Notes: generated by a model from the letters alone, not told the origin. A stretch of 64,000 bases of DNA from Phymatolithon calcareum (GCA_977006965.1 OZ345355.1:2542001-2606000); one strand, 5' to 3'. Shown: positions 21,392 to 32,555, counted from the first letter of the stretch. Numbers and translations are program-made.

Positions 21392-21453
21392 TTTATCTTG
21401 GAAGCGGATCCCTCTCTATGAATCATAGAGAGAGCATCCGCTTCCAAGATAAA
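21392..21453. repeat. fold-back palindrome, 30-bp arms
   Basis: The left arm 21392-21421 and right arm 21423-21453 are reverse complements except for CC against G, with a 1-nt loop. Each arm contains TTTATCTTGGAAG/CTTCCAAGATAAA and CTCTCTATGA/TCATAGAGAG. See findings. Confidence 0.9.
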
Positions 21454-22044
21454 CCACGATGCTATACTTTTGTCTAAAGTGCGATCAGTATCGGGGTTCA
21501 GATGAGGCCGGAAGCGATGGATTGCGCGGCCTGCAGCGCAATAACTGAAAACTAACGCTGAGTGATCAGACTTAGGTCATAATTAATTTCAATTCCCGTT
21601 TATTGCAATATTGAATAGGAATAGTCTATTGCAGAACCAAAAATAACTTCTTTTTTCAGCACACTACGTTGCCTATGTTACCATCCAATCCAGATTACAG
21701 AGCGATTTATAAAAATGTACTACGATGCTGATGCACGTTCAACCATGTTCCAAACAGCACATGAATTAAACAAAGTAATTACAGACACTAGTTCAACTAC
21801 GTTATTCCCTATTCCCTACTTGTGATGTACATCGTTTTGTTCTGATTGCCGTAGAAATATCCTATTGTGGTGTCACTGATTATTGCAGCAACTATTGCTA
21901 GCACACAGAGCTGTGAATAGTATTTCCGTATTGCATCATGGAACGCCATTGCGTAAAATAATACGCGACCAAAGTCTGTGAGTGATAGTCCATGTCTGCA
22001 AGTAATCCATTGATTCCTCTTGGACGAGTCGTTCATCATACTGA
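21454..22044. other. no recognisable gene
   Basis: It is AT-rich with scattered short frames. The 122-codon minus frame at 21809-22177 runs across the neighbouring (TCCA)n repeat and shows no motif, so I do not call it. Confidence 0.35.
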
Positions 22045-22125
22045 TTGTAGCGCAACGAAAAGTCTCTAAGGTGCAATGAAAATTGACAAAGGGAGCTTCA
22101 ATGAAACAGAAGTACAATCCAATGC
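22045..22125 (+). mobile_element. (TCCA)n-family 3' end
   Basis: GATTGTAGCGCAACGAAAAG and AAAGGGAGCTTCAATGAAAC match the family terminus at 15878-15950. The tail is degenerate (ACAATCCAATGCATCC). Confidence 0.65.
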
Positions 22126-22718
22126 ATCCTGAGTTGATGCTGATAAAGTCGATCATTTCACGACTGCATTTTAGCATGATTACAGGGCCCCGTTTACTGG
22201 AAGAGTGTATTAATCATTAATTCACAATGCTTGCTTGGCCTTCTTCGCCAAATTTTCTTGAGTGGGTTCGGCAATAATGCTGCAAGCTCTTCAGGTGCAT
22301 GTTCGCAGAAGAATTTTCTGCCAATTCAATCACTTTTCTCGGCAAACCTGACCACTTAACTTTAACGAAGATTCCATTTAGCGCTTCTCCTATATCCAAC
22401 AGTTTTTCAATAATCTCGTACTTAGTCTCAGATTGTTCTGCTCGTTTTGTCAGCTTATTATTTGCCCTTTTTCCTTGACCTCCAGCACTGTACAATTGCA
22501 TTCTGCTGCATGGACCCGATCCTTTTTCACATCCACTATGCTTGTCACATCGCAGACCAATTCACTGGTAATTGGAGTTACTCGCTTAGAACCAATCTAT
22601 TTAAACTTCAGTTTGTGCTCCTTGCCAACTGGAGCACGTACATTCTCAAAATAATCTATTTGATATCGGTGACGCACGATGTACGTGTCTTTTTTGTGTT
22701 GCTTGATTTGCTTCACTT

Positions 22719-22898
22719 GTTTGTTTGTTTATTGCATGATATTCGAGCTACGCTAAGGTAGCTCACATCTAGGGGGCCTCTAAGATGTTCATGAGCTGGA
22801 TCCATTCTGGGTACTCGCGTAACTGCTTCCCGCGAGTACTGCGGCACACCACTACACGGCGAAATCCGTGTGCCCTTCGCGGAACGTAATTCAATTCT
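22719..22898 (-). mobile_element. SINE-like retroposon, 180 bp, (AAAC)n tail, 13-bp TSD
   Basis: ATTTGCTTCACTT flanks the segment at 22706-22718 and 22899-22911. On the minus strand it ends GCAATAAACAAACAAAC. Removing it restores continuity of the gypsy frame. It contains a 9-bp perfect stem, GTACTCGCG/CGCGAGTAC, at 22811-22839. No clear A/B box was found, so it may equally be a truncated LINE end. Confidence 0.75.
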
Positions 22899-23162
22899 AT
22901 TTGCTTCACTTAATTCTAGCTGACTTACTCCGCCATGTCATTGTGCATGATCTCGATTGAAGATTTTAGTGCGTTAATTTCCAATAATTGCACAGTCCTT
23001 GCCTTTTCAATGTTTCTAATACTCCCATTAACTGCCCTGCAGTCAATTTCCATTTGTGCGCGCAATTTGATTAATACCAGTCATGACTTGACGTGCACTT
23101 CTGTATGATCTATTGGTGTTAGAAGCCAGCCTCTTCAGTGGACATTCGCTGATAATGGTCAT

Positions 23163-24220
23163 ACATGTATTAAAATAAATACTATTCAAATATTATTGAG
23201 TTTATTGCGTGAGTATTTATTTTCATGGCTACTGTGACGAATATATTTATTCACGCGTTGAGAGGAAGAGAATAATTTATTTCTGGTAAGACAAAGCCAG
23301 CGAATATATTTCGAGGATACTGGCTGAAGCGAGCATTGCAGAGCTAAGTTGGATTACAGGGAGCACGCGATGTAGTGAGTGTCACCTGCACTCCAGCCGT
23401 CGAAAACGACAGCAAATTGAAGAGTTAGTTTGTCTGCTATCTTCGATTCCACGTGACCACAAGAGATTGGACCAATTGCGCGACAATTTCAAGGACTTCG
23501 ACAACGATACAAAATCTTTGCAGCGCAGTAATGTCACTTGTGCAGAAGTGCGAGTGTTGTTTGATGGTATCATAGCTGTGTACTCGGGGACGAACGATCG
23601 CCTGTCGTCGAATGCTACTACTGTGAACAACCCAGATTTCGAGTCTGGATTAGTGAAAATCCAAAATGCGATGGTTAAGGATCTCACACTCGCCGAACGT
23701 TCTGCAACAGATTGTCTTCGCAAATCTACAGATTCTGTTGTAGAAGTCACTAATACAGAAAGTCTTTCTTTTTGCTGACAGGCTTCTGAAGCGCCGAAAG
23801 GTTGATACAATTCACGGGGACTACATCGACAATCGTTTTTTGGTGCCTTCTTCGAATGCTTGCGAGCGTTTGTTCTCAAAATCCGGCTACGCTTTGTCTT
23901 CTCGTAGGAAAAATATCTCACCGGCCAGTTTCGAGCAGCAGATATTCCTGCACGCAAATGCAGACTTGTGGAATATTGTCGACGTAAGCAACATAATAGA
24001 CTGAAAGTAAATCATTCATCTTATCCAGATCTAGGATATTCATCGAATAAATCCAGATAGTATTCCTATTTATTGTTTTTCGCCCGTGCCAAAAAGAATA
24101 TATTTATTTCCGTGGCAGTCTCTCTTCGAGTTATTTATTTCCTTTTCATCAGAAATATTCGATATATTTATATTCTCTGATCAAAAACGTTATTCGTCGG
24201 AATAAGTTATTTTACATGTA
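23163..24220 (+). mobile_element. hAT transposon remnant A
   Basis: It encodes, on the + strand, part of a hAT transposase. 23385-23778 reads RRKRQQIEELVCLL, then DTKSLQRSNVTCAEV. A frameshift near 23775 leads to the C-terminal dimerisation domain, 23784-24003: NRFLVPSSNACERLFSKSGY, ALSSRRKNISPASFE, LHANADLW. No N-terminal BED finger or DDE core was found, so it is internally deleted. The ends are TACATGTA in both orientations. TGATAATGGTCATA lies outside both ends, and excision would restore the gypsy frame. That duplication (12-14 bp) is longer than the 8 bp typical of hAT. The flanking DNA is very rich in TATTTATT. Confidence 0.75.
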
Positions 24221-24450
24221 TGATAATGGTCATAAAAAATCCTGCTTCCGTGGTCCAATCCAGTGGCGCGAGTTTCAATTCCGATAAAAGAGTCTGCAAG
24301 CGGCAACCACAGTTCGCTTTACTCTCTCCACGGTTCCGTTCAGCCACATGGAGTATGCTACCGTGAATGAGTGCCTGATATCGGCGAGATATTCCATCAA
24401 AACGTTCTTGAGACGGGGTCTTTGGGCGGATACCCAGTTATTTAACACAG

Positions 24451-25019
24451 GGACCGTTCGTATTTACCGCTCCAGTAGTTCATACCTTGTAAAAATAATT
24501 CATATTTAAATGTATTCGAATATGCATTTATATTTATTTATTCAACTGCAATCTGTTAGATAAATAATTCATTCATAGCCTCGATAGAATAAAATAATTT
24601 ATTTTTGCAGGAGGTAGAATACTTTTAGAATTACTCTCCGTGTCTGATTCTGAAGGTGCTCGTACTTGTCTTTTCTATTACTACTTAGGTTGCTCCCAAA
24701 TAGAACATGTTTTCTTGCCTGCGTAACGTTGCAACATGACACTCACTTGATTGATATCAATAGTACGTGTCTCGCTTGTAGACTACAACATACTATGATT
24801 TGAACGTTGATGAGAACAATAGAACCATCTTTCCGACAATTAGCTGTTATCAGGATTGCTGCAATGTCTAAACACTAGTACTTAAATTGGGACCCGGGCA
24901 AGTCAAATCACTCACATCCAAGCCAACCGCCATCACTTCATCAACTTCTATCAATTGCACATCTTTGTGAGCGTCCTTCAATTTTATTTGGACTACTGTA
25001 ATCATGCCACAGAAGTCAA
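24451..25019. other. no recognisable gene; AT-rich
   Basis: AT-rich TATTTATT/AATAATTC-type sequence like that in the hAT remnants fills 24480-24620. The 64-codon minus frame at 24868-25062 is unassigned; it could be an eroded gypsy segment. Confidence 0.3.
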
Positions 25020-25456
25020 CTCTTGGGAAACGAGTCAGGGAAAGCTTTTTTAACCAGGACAACGACGACGACGATTGCGTTTGGAAATCCTCTGCGGCAC
25101 TACCAGGAAGCAGATGGGCAGTGGATATGCCAATCTGTTATCGCACGTGCGAGCCAAGCATCCAGAGGAATTGAAAGATCTTCAGGAAACCGACTCTTCG
25201 CTCCTGTAATCGACATGCACACCATCGATTAATTCAAGTGACAAGACGGCTTACTTCTACAAACCAAAAGTGGTCGCGGCTCATGTTTGGGTGCATTCTG
25301 TTGTATCGACTCGTTGAACGGTTCTTCTCCAAAGCTGGATACACTCTGAATAAGCACAGGAAGAGTCTGCCTCCAGCGAACTTTGAGATGCCGCTTTTTC
25401 TACATATGAATGCAGACCTGTGGTGCATCCAGGACATAAGTGCGATAATGGAATGA
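25020..25456 (+). pseudogene. hAT transposase remnant B (dimerisation domain)
   Basis: The + frame 25238-25456 ends in a hAT dimerisation domain: LVERFFSKAGYTLNKHRKSL, PPANFEMPLFLHMNADLW, then CIQDISAIME. It is a diverged relative of remnants A and C. Upstream sequence (25023-25232) is probably the eroded preceding part. The AT-rich AATAATTCATATTTAC sequence downstream resembles the other hAT 3' ends. Confidence 0.7.
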
Positions 25457-25639
25457 GAATATATTCCAATAATTCATATTTACTTTTGACCCTCTCCATG
25501 AATAAATTACTTATGGATTTGACTTTCTTGATTAAATAATCTATTCTTACGCGAAAGCGAGCTGTGAATATATTGAAAATGAATTATTTACAAGGTATGC
25601 AGTAGTTCAGATGTCCGCATTGCCTTCATAACGAAAAGG

Positions 25640-27290
25640 TATTTATGGCCGGTAGTATTTGGGCCACTATATCAAAAATTAAAATGTATTACTCCGCTGG
25701 GCGCACCGACATTCTTCAAATTATCATTCGTCCGGCATTCCGTCAAGTCAAAGATAGCACCCACTGTTTTCCCTGTTCCTCAACTGAAGTCAGAGCTGAT
25801 GCACTGTGGTGGTAGTACTTGTTTTGCCATGCTGGATTTCACTGCTGCTTAACGGAAACTTCCACTGAGCGAGAAAAGCCGTAAGTATCATAGCTTCATG
25901 ACTTCGCGAGGGACAATGACCCCCACACGAACAATTCAAGACTCTCTTGATGTCCTATATATTGACGTACTGGTTCTCTAGATACAGACCGAAACGAAAT
26001 TCTGCGTGTCGTGTGATGGAGCTTTTCGAACAGTATGATGTTGTCCCGACGCCCGCAACGCATCAACTTCAAGTCAAGACATGTAACGAGCCCATCAAAG
26101 TACAGCGAAAATGCAAGGCGAAGGTACATTCTAATGCTGAGCTACGCTGCGGTGAGCCAATATCTCTCAAAGGTCGTTTATGGATCCCAGATGAGGCGCA
26201 CGACCTGCAGTTAAATTTATTAGCCGCAGCGTACTGCATCTCACCAGGTCATCGTCGCGTTTATTCAACTTTGAGTGCCCTGAAATTGTGATACATCTGG
26301 AATCATATGCGTGATGAGTGTTTCGCGTGTATAAGGCAACTTCCTCACGAATCACTGCGAAGGGTAGCGGAAATATTGCTCGTCCACTGCCATCCTTTCT
26401 ATATGACACACGTCCAAAAGATGTTGTACATTTCGTTTATCTGTTCTTCGGGCTCTTGCAATAAAAACTAAAAGTATGTTTCGGTGGTGAAGGCGATATT
26501 TCCTCTTACACATTGCTGTGTACCTCTCCTACACCTGATGCAGAGCACACCTCTGCCGAGCTCACAAGATGGACCCGGACATTTACAGTAATGAATACCT
26601 GGGAAAGTGACCAAGTCTCACACTTAAAAAATATGATGATCGAGTGTTGGCCAAGAATCACAAGATTAACCACAGCTTTACAGTGGCTTATAGCGATTGT
26701 TTTAACGGCACAGTTGAAAATTTGATGCAGCACATTCTCGCATGTTCTCACGCTCTACTCTTCGAATTGAACCTCGCACCTCAAGATTGGCGTCTGGTTC
26801 TAGGCATGGTGATGACTGCTGTCAAAGAATCACCTCTCAAAAGGCTTTGCAAAAGGCTTAATTGGTCTTACTCACCTCAGAAGATATGACAGATCTCAAG
26901 CTAAATTTCACCCATCTCTATGTGCACAACTGCCGCATGAAGAAGTTCAAAAACGTGTCACACAATGATCAGTGTTACTACAGCTATCAATATAGAAAAA
27001 ACGCAAGCAGCACTTGAGAAGATGCACAATATTGTTACGGAGAGCTTTACTGTGGAACGAACGAAAGGAATTTTATTTCACAACAAGAGATTAAGTACAT
27101 TTTGAAAAGCGAGACCGGTCTCCTTTTTCAAGTCAAATGTCAATGACTTCCCGACCCGACGTATTGGACGTGGAAAGAAATTTTAGAGCATGTCGAAGAT
27201 GATCCTGAAGAGCTTGAAGCTTTCCTTCAAAAAATCCAGAAGAAGATATCCAAGGAGGCAAAAGACGCTTTGGGACTCTTTTCGTGATGA
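25640..27290 (+). pseudogene. Ty3/gypsy chromovirus Pol remnant (RT to chromodomain)
   Basis: Pieces occur in the order expected for gypsy Pol. 25755-25940 holds the RT start (VFPVPQLKSELMH, FAMLDFTAA, YHSFMTSRGTMTPTRT). 26150-26340 holds the integrase zinc-binding region (LWIPDEAHDLQLNLL, CISPGHRRVYSTLSALK, MRDECFACI). 26600-26890 holds the integrase core end (ESDQVSHLKN, then INHSFTVAYSDCFNGTVENL, APQDWRLVLGMVMTA). 27100-27280 holds a chromodomain-like segment (LLFQVKCQ, TYWTWKEILEHVEDDPEELE). RNase H and half of RT are deleted, and frameshifts separate every block. It is homologous to the minus copy at 22217-24450. Confidence 0.75.
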
Positions 27291-27379
27291 TCATTTGCAT
27301 GCTTCAATGATCATAGGGCCCTGTGGAGCCGTCTGCGCCTTCGTGTAATGGACTCCGTTTTAATAGGTCGACTAACGAC

Positions 27380-27780
27380 ACCTATTTATGGCGTCCGACG
27401 CCACTATCATACCCTCCATTTCCTACAAGACTAGCTCCCTTCAAATTTTCATTACAGCTTGCATTTACAGCAAGCCCTTACAGATAGCATTACAGTCAAT
27501 ACAGTACCATAGGTTTCGATGCGTACTTACACCATGAAGGATCACCAAGGGCAAACTCTAGAACCGCTGCTTACATCTTACAGGTGCTTAGACTGCTTAC
27601 AGGTAATCTTTTGATCCATTGTTTTTTCTGTAAAGGTCGGCGCTTCACGCCGCCCTTGGCTTTCCGCCAGGGAACAACCCGGCCAAACTCAGTGTGCCTT
27701 GCTGTGCGATTCACAAGCCCACGCTATTTCAAAATCGATTACTTTTAAAAATAGAGAGCCACATTGACAGACAGTTATGG
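27380..27780. repeat. dispersed repeat R3, copy 1
   Basis: It aligns over about 380 bp with 35741-36100. Shared words include CACCATGAAGGATCACCAAG, ACTATCATAC and GCCAGGGAACAACCC. Both copies start with a short palindrome (TGGCGTCCGACGCCA here). There is no coding potential, and the element class is unknown. Confidence 0.7.
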
Positions 27781-27924
27781 ATGACCTGCCTGAATTCAAC
27801 TGGCATTCCACTGGTCTACCACATTCATTTCGTAGTCGCTTTCCTCTTACATTATTGAAGAACAAGGTACTACCATTCTAGGAAGTACTGACAAACACTT
27901 TGGACTACACACTGCGTAACATAC

Positions 27925-28072
27925 ACGGTGAGGTTTGTTTCTTGTTCCCATTTACAAGGGCTATTCGTCAGCATTTAGGTGATTCTCTCAACGAAGTCTC
28001 TTGTAATTAAATGGATTTATAGCATTGAAAATTCAGCTTCCTTAATCGGAATCCAGCCTAGCTTTGGACATA
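27925..28072 (-). repeat. duplicate of flank plus LINE-F3 tail, internally deleted
   Basis: It matches 28932-29110: TTTACAAGGGCTATTCGTCA, CTTGTAATTAAATGGATTT, then ATTGAAAATTCAGCTTCCTT. About 60 bp of the F3 3' UTR present in the other copy are missing here. Confidence 0.6.
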
Positions 28073-28931
28073 AAAATATCATATTAAGATTATTAAGGTA
28101 AAGGCCCAAATGTATCTAGAAAGTCAAGTCCTAGCAGAAGAGCGATGTTTGTAGGTAAAATTCAGAAATTTAGAACAGCAAGTTGTTGCCAACTGGCGAA
28201 AGTTGCCCCCACTCGGCTGAGTAAGGATTCTTGTTGAGAAACTGTTTGGTAGTTTCTCCTTTATTAATTGATTAACTTTTTCTACTCAGGCAGACCTAGT
28301 GTCCGCTTATACACTACGTTAAACACTATCATACTGAGGAGCAAAACCTGTCTAAAAGCTTATCGAGATGTTTCTAGTAATATCGAATAGGTTCTAGAAA
28401 CCAGTACGTAAAAACTCTAGAAGTCACTAATTAAATTCTAGAAACTACAAGAATAATCGTTCGGCTTTATTTGGACAGTATCAGCCTTCAAGGATCTAGA
28501 CATTGATCTATCTAACTAGTTTAAACTATAGTCCTGAAGTATCCTAGCAACTGTACAAATTGATCAAAAGTACTCTGCATACTGTATTAGAGTTTTGAAC
28601 TAGAGTGTAAACCATTTGGTGTAATGAACACTTCTTGTTATAGACAATCCGAACTGATAGTATTTTCATAGTATAAAAGTATAAAGGATATTAAAAGTAT
28701 GCTTTTGCACATGTCCTATATTCGGAAAGTGTGACATACGAAAGATACATAGAAGGAAAGAAAATATAATATCGGAATCCGTAACTGTTCATATCACGAG
28801 ATAAACACGAGCTTCTGTTTAAAGGAAACTCCATATGTACATACAAATATTAGAAAAACAATAATACGGTTTTGCACTAACTACCGATAGTAAGAGAGAA
28901 GTAACTATTCAAATTTTGAACAACAGGTCAA
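28073..28931. other. AT-rich spacer, no gene
   Basis: No open frame above 60 codons and no recognised element were found. It is unusually AT-rich compared with neighbouring LINE DNA. It lies between two copies of the same 100-bp flank. Confidence 0.4.
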
Positions 28932-29625
28932 GTTTGTTTCTTGTTGCATTTACAAGGGCTATTCGTCAGAATTTGAGTGGTTCCCTCAACGAAATCTCTT
29001 GTAATTAAATGGATTTTTTGATAAGACACCACGTGTCCAAAGTGGAAGAAAGTTGGCATCTTTCTAGGCATATTCTATTAGCATTGAAAATTCAGCTTCC
29101 TTAATCGGAATCAGATAGGATCACATCAATGGTTCTATCCAGGTCAATCTCTTCTGCTGGGATCCATGAACGCTTATTCAGGAATCTATTGAGTGTTTCA
29201 AATGCCCATGATCCTTGACTGCCCATCTCTTCAATTATCTTCCGTGGGTTTCTTGGAAAGTGGCCAACCCACCACCTTATGCATAGAATTCTGTATCTGC
29301 TTTCTTTCATCCTCACTGCTTGGTGCGGTATACAATTCTTCGTGAACGTAATTTTTCTGATGCGGTGCTCTTATTGCTGCTCCAATACTCGCTGGAGACC
29401 AAATCTATCCTGAATGTCAATTGCCATGTTTGTTTCCCGTATACAGTCGAGAGTTTTCGACTTCTAGCTATGCCCCTGTGTCAACGGTCTCCTCCACAAT
29501 CCTGTTTAATCTTGCTCTTACATTTCGGAGCCATTTCGTTTAGTCTTATCCAGTGCCGGGCTGCTCAGTTCCCGAATAGAATCGATGCTAAAGCATTGAA
29601 ATTAAGTATTATTCTTTTCCCTGCG
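28932..29625 (-). pseudogene. LINE-F3 C-terminal fragment
   Basis: The minus frame 29316-29101 encodes the F3 module and C-terminus: SRYRILCIRWWVGHFPRNPR, then a segment ending ILSDSD. Upstream, out of frame, is the F3 segment LDCIRETNMAIDIQDRFGL (compare 8125-8165). The 3' UTR runs to the F3 terminus near 29000. The 5' break is at about 29625, against the hAT remnant. Confidence 0.75.
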
Positions 29626-29629
29626 CGGT

Positions 29630-30183
29630 GTTGAGAATAAATAAAAAGCTGTTGAACGCAGAAGCAATAAATTATTGTATTCAAGATCTGAGAGGAATAA
29701 ATAACTGGTTATTACCTGAATTATTGAATCCCTATAGCTACGTTCTGTCAAAATAGCATTGACGACTTCGATTCCACATGCACCCGAGTTAGCTTGAAGG
29801 AACATTTTCTTCTCCAAGTTTGCAGGAATAACGCTTTTTCGTCTGTCATTCAGCGTGGAACCAGCGATACAGAAAGGCCTCTCGTACATGTTCGAAGTTG
29901 GTACGATGAATCGCAAGTCCATGTACTCAGAATCTGAGGAAATAACGCTTTTGCGACGCTTCAATGCGCGCTCGGCTAGCGATAGTGCACTGTCATCAAC
30001 AGTCAAACTCACAGCGTAGAAAACCTGCTTCAATTTCTCGGTAGCACGTGACTCACAAAATTCTTGTTACCCATGCAGTATCTTTCCGTCGCGTTCCACA
30101 CTTGCAAGTCCACAGAGCGGAGTTGGGATCCGACTGCGTGAAAATCTCATCGCGAACACGCTTACCGACAACTCGCGACATCT
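29630..30183 (-). pseudogene. hAT transposase remnant C, BED finger fused to dimerisation domain
   Basis: Read on the minus strand from ATG at 30183. The start is MSRVVGKRVRDEIF, then a BED-type zinc-finger segment LWTCKCGTRRKDTAW, a frameshift, then FVSHV. After that the frame goes straight to the C-terminal region (KQVFYAVSLTVDD, LAERALKRRKSV) and the dimerisation domain (RFIVPTSNMYERPF, LNDRRKSVIPANLEKKMFLQ). The DDE catalytic core, normally several hundred residues between these parts, is absent. The AT-rich 3' end (29630-29770) matches 51215-51380. Confidence 0.75.
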
Positions 30184-30599
30184 TGGCTGATACTAAACGG
30201 TGCTAAAATGATGGAGGGATACGTCCGTTGAGACCTGATTTTTGCAGCGTTAAACAGCATCGATTTTTAAGCAGCTTCTGTGGAAATTCATGCACTAACA
30301 CCACGAGAGCGGCGAAGCGCGCCACGGCGGTGATCGTGGCAAGCAATGGGACGCCCGAACCCCCCGATCTCGATCTCGATTCCTGGCGAGTTGCCCGGGG
30401 GAGAAAAAGTTCGCCGCGAAAGCAAACTATGTCGGCGTCCCGAAATGCATCAAATAAAAAAGGTGTTTGAAACAAAACAATTCCTCGCGAAAAACAACTG
30501 GGCGAAGCAAGAGTTCGAAGGGAGTAGTTCGCAAATCTCCATTGGTCACACGCCTTCGCGCCAAGAGCATGTGTAGCCCACCGGCATGATATGCAGAGT
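30184..30599. other. no assigned gene
   Basis: It lies upstream of hAT remnant C (minus) and of the F4 LINE (plus), so it may hold the 5' ends of both. Two overlapping open frames of 80-90 codons on opposite strands have arginine/serine-rich composition and no recognised domain. Confidence 0.3.
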
Positions 30600-32197
30600 C
30601 AGACAACGATATAGAATCCGAGAACTCGGACGAAGAAATCAGCTAAGAACTCGAGGTATTGCGCGACATCGTAAAGAGGACACTGGAGCGAGCAGACGAG
30701 ATTCAAGCTCAAGCTCGTGCTCTAGTGGAGATGCAGGACAGTGACGACCCAAGAGAAGATATGGAAGAATCCGAGTCGAACACAGAATCCGGAGCACAAC
30801 TAGAAGGCGAAATACACGGAACTGTCAGTTCCGTTTATTTAAAGAGCGTTTTCTGGAAGTCAGAGAAAGAGTCAGGTGCAACAAATGTGACATAAAGGGC
30901 CAGTCAAACCTCCACGGAGGCGGAGAGAGAGAATTAATCGTAACCATCTGCAAGGCGCGCAATTCCAGTACCGAAGGAAGAGTTATGGCTCTACAAATTG
31001 AGTTCGCAGAGCTGTCGATGGAGCGGAGCCCATCCGCTTCTCAAGGCAGTACGTATAGGGACAATGATAACATAGCGAAGAAAATTAACGAGATCATGAC
31101 AAGACTAAGCTAAGTGTGCGAACGACTGACACAAGTGGAAGCACAAGTCAGAACAGTGCGCGGAAGTAACGAATCGGAGCAGCTCGGAAGTCGGAATGTG
31201 AATGGGGACCATGAACGGGCAGCCCCTCCAGTGGCCACACCACTCCGTACAACACAAGAGGAAGAGAATAATGCAGATAGAAATACTGTACTGGCTACTC
31301 AAAAGGAACCAGAGCTGGCTCCGATGGCTTCGCCGATGTCGTATGCTGCAGTCGCGGCCCTAGAACGCCGGACTCCAGCGCACTTCGGGAGCCACATCTG
31401 TTCGCGAGTTATCGTGTTCTCAAGAGCAATTATAAGTAACACCCGGTCCAGTGAGGTAGCTCCACTACACTTCACAGGACTGCAAAGAATGGACGAAGTC
31501 GAACTGTACAATGAGATGACCTAAGTTCTTCCTGAAGGGCAGTTATGGGACTCTTGTTCATCGGAAATTTAGGATGGAAATACTGTCCAGCAAGTACTAC
31601 TGTGACAGAGTCATAGCTACAATGAAAGCAGCGGGCCTAAGGCTAGACAAAGAGTACAATGTCTTCAAGGACTCTGTGTCGAAGAAGACACTGGCTTCAG
31701 GGGATGATCGTATACTTAAGATTCTATGGGCAATAAGAAAGAGGATGAAGAAATGCCCAGGATACACGGCTCATTTCCGAACACGAAACTGGTACAATGA
31801 TAACCAGAAGAAGGCAGCAGAAGAAATAGAAGCACTCGAGAGAAAACCTCTTGCAGAGACACAAGCAGGAGTCGACAAGCAATTTGAAAGCGAAGTGGGA
31901 AGTATTTCAGCATGCAATGAAAGCGTAAAATTTTCGAAAAATCTCAAAGATGTGCAAAAACCGAAGAGCTCCGAGATTGATGCTGATAGCGACAATATTG
32001 CAACTGGTAACAACACCGAAGGGCCAAACAAATCACAAAAGACCTCATGCTCCCGCACCAATAACAGAGAAGATAACATGACCCTTGAAGGGAGCACAAC
32101 GAGCGAAGCTAGCGAAACAGAAGAGCGCGACTCTAAGCACAGAACCACTAATATACCAGCATCGCACGTGGACGCTGAAAAAATTGAGGAATCATGA
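30600..32197 (+). pseudogene. LINE-F4 ORF1
   Basis: An acidic N-terminal part (EIQAQARALVEMQDSDD, DMEESESNTES) and a coiled stretch (KINEIMTRLS, VCERLTQVEAQVRTV) are interrupted by stops at about 30645, 30894 and 31112. From 31330, SYAAVAALERRTPAHFG, LHFTGLQRMDEVELYNEM, a stop, then EILSSKYYCDRVIATMKAAG resemble the ORF1 type I know from fungal-like LINEs. Its function is presumably RNA binding. The last part, 31574-32197, is an intact 207-codon frame (basic core KILWAIRKRMKKC, then a Ser/Glu-rich tail). The ORF ends at TGA 32195, immediately before the endonuclease frame. Confidence 0.65.
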
Positions 32198-32198
32198 T

Positions 32199-32555
32199 CC
32201 GGGAAACAGAATAGTATTTTCCACTTTTAATGTGGGCAGATCAGCAGAGACGCCTAAAATGGTTGATCAAATCATGGTAAAACACCATGTACAAGTACTT
32301 AGTCTCACGGAGACTTTTGAAAAAGAAGACACAGCGATGGGGGTTAATTTCGACCAAATTTGTTCAACCCGTCCGCAAGGCCCTCAAGAACGACCACGAG
32401 GAGGTGTCGCTTTAATTACTAAGGCCGGTACTCCAACCGAAGTACTTGGTAAGATGGCTACAAAAGCATTCCAGGTCGTGGCTGCAAATTTGATGGACAT
32501 TGCGGTGTCGGCTAGCTGCATATCTCCTCTTGTGAGTCGAGAGGAGTACAATAAT
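32199..32555 (+). pseudogene. LINE-F4 APE endonuclease, N-terminal part
   Basis: The frame reads GNRIVFSTFNVGRSAETPKM, VLSLTETFEKED, GGVALITK, then SCISPLVSREEYNNF. This is the start of an APE-type LINE endonuclease; the metal-binding E lies in LTETF. An F5 LINE inserted in the opposite orientation ends it at 32556. It continues at 33741. Confidence 0.75.

Larger units (their letters stand above)
22217..24450 (-). pseudogene. Ty3/gypsy chromovirus Pol C-terminus, split by two insertions
   Basis: Read on the minus strand from 24450. The integrase core end is SAQRPRLKNVLMEYLAD, then HSFTVAYSMWLNGTVERVKR. The frame crosses a 1.06-kb hAT insertion and resumes as MTIISECPLKRLASNTNRSY near 23150. 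A coiled segment (LKSSIEIMHNDMAE) follows, and a 180-bp SINE-like insertion. The post-integrase region is YFENVRAPVGKEHKLKFK, then PITSELVCDV. A chromodomain-like end (FVKVKWSGLPRK) finishes near 22217. Stops and frameshifts are frequent. Chromovirus integrases carry such C-terminal chromodomains to target chromatin. LTRs were not identified. Confidence 0.75.
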
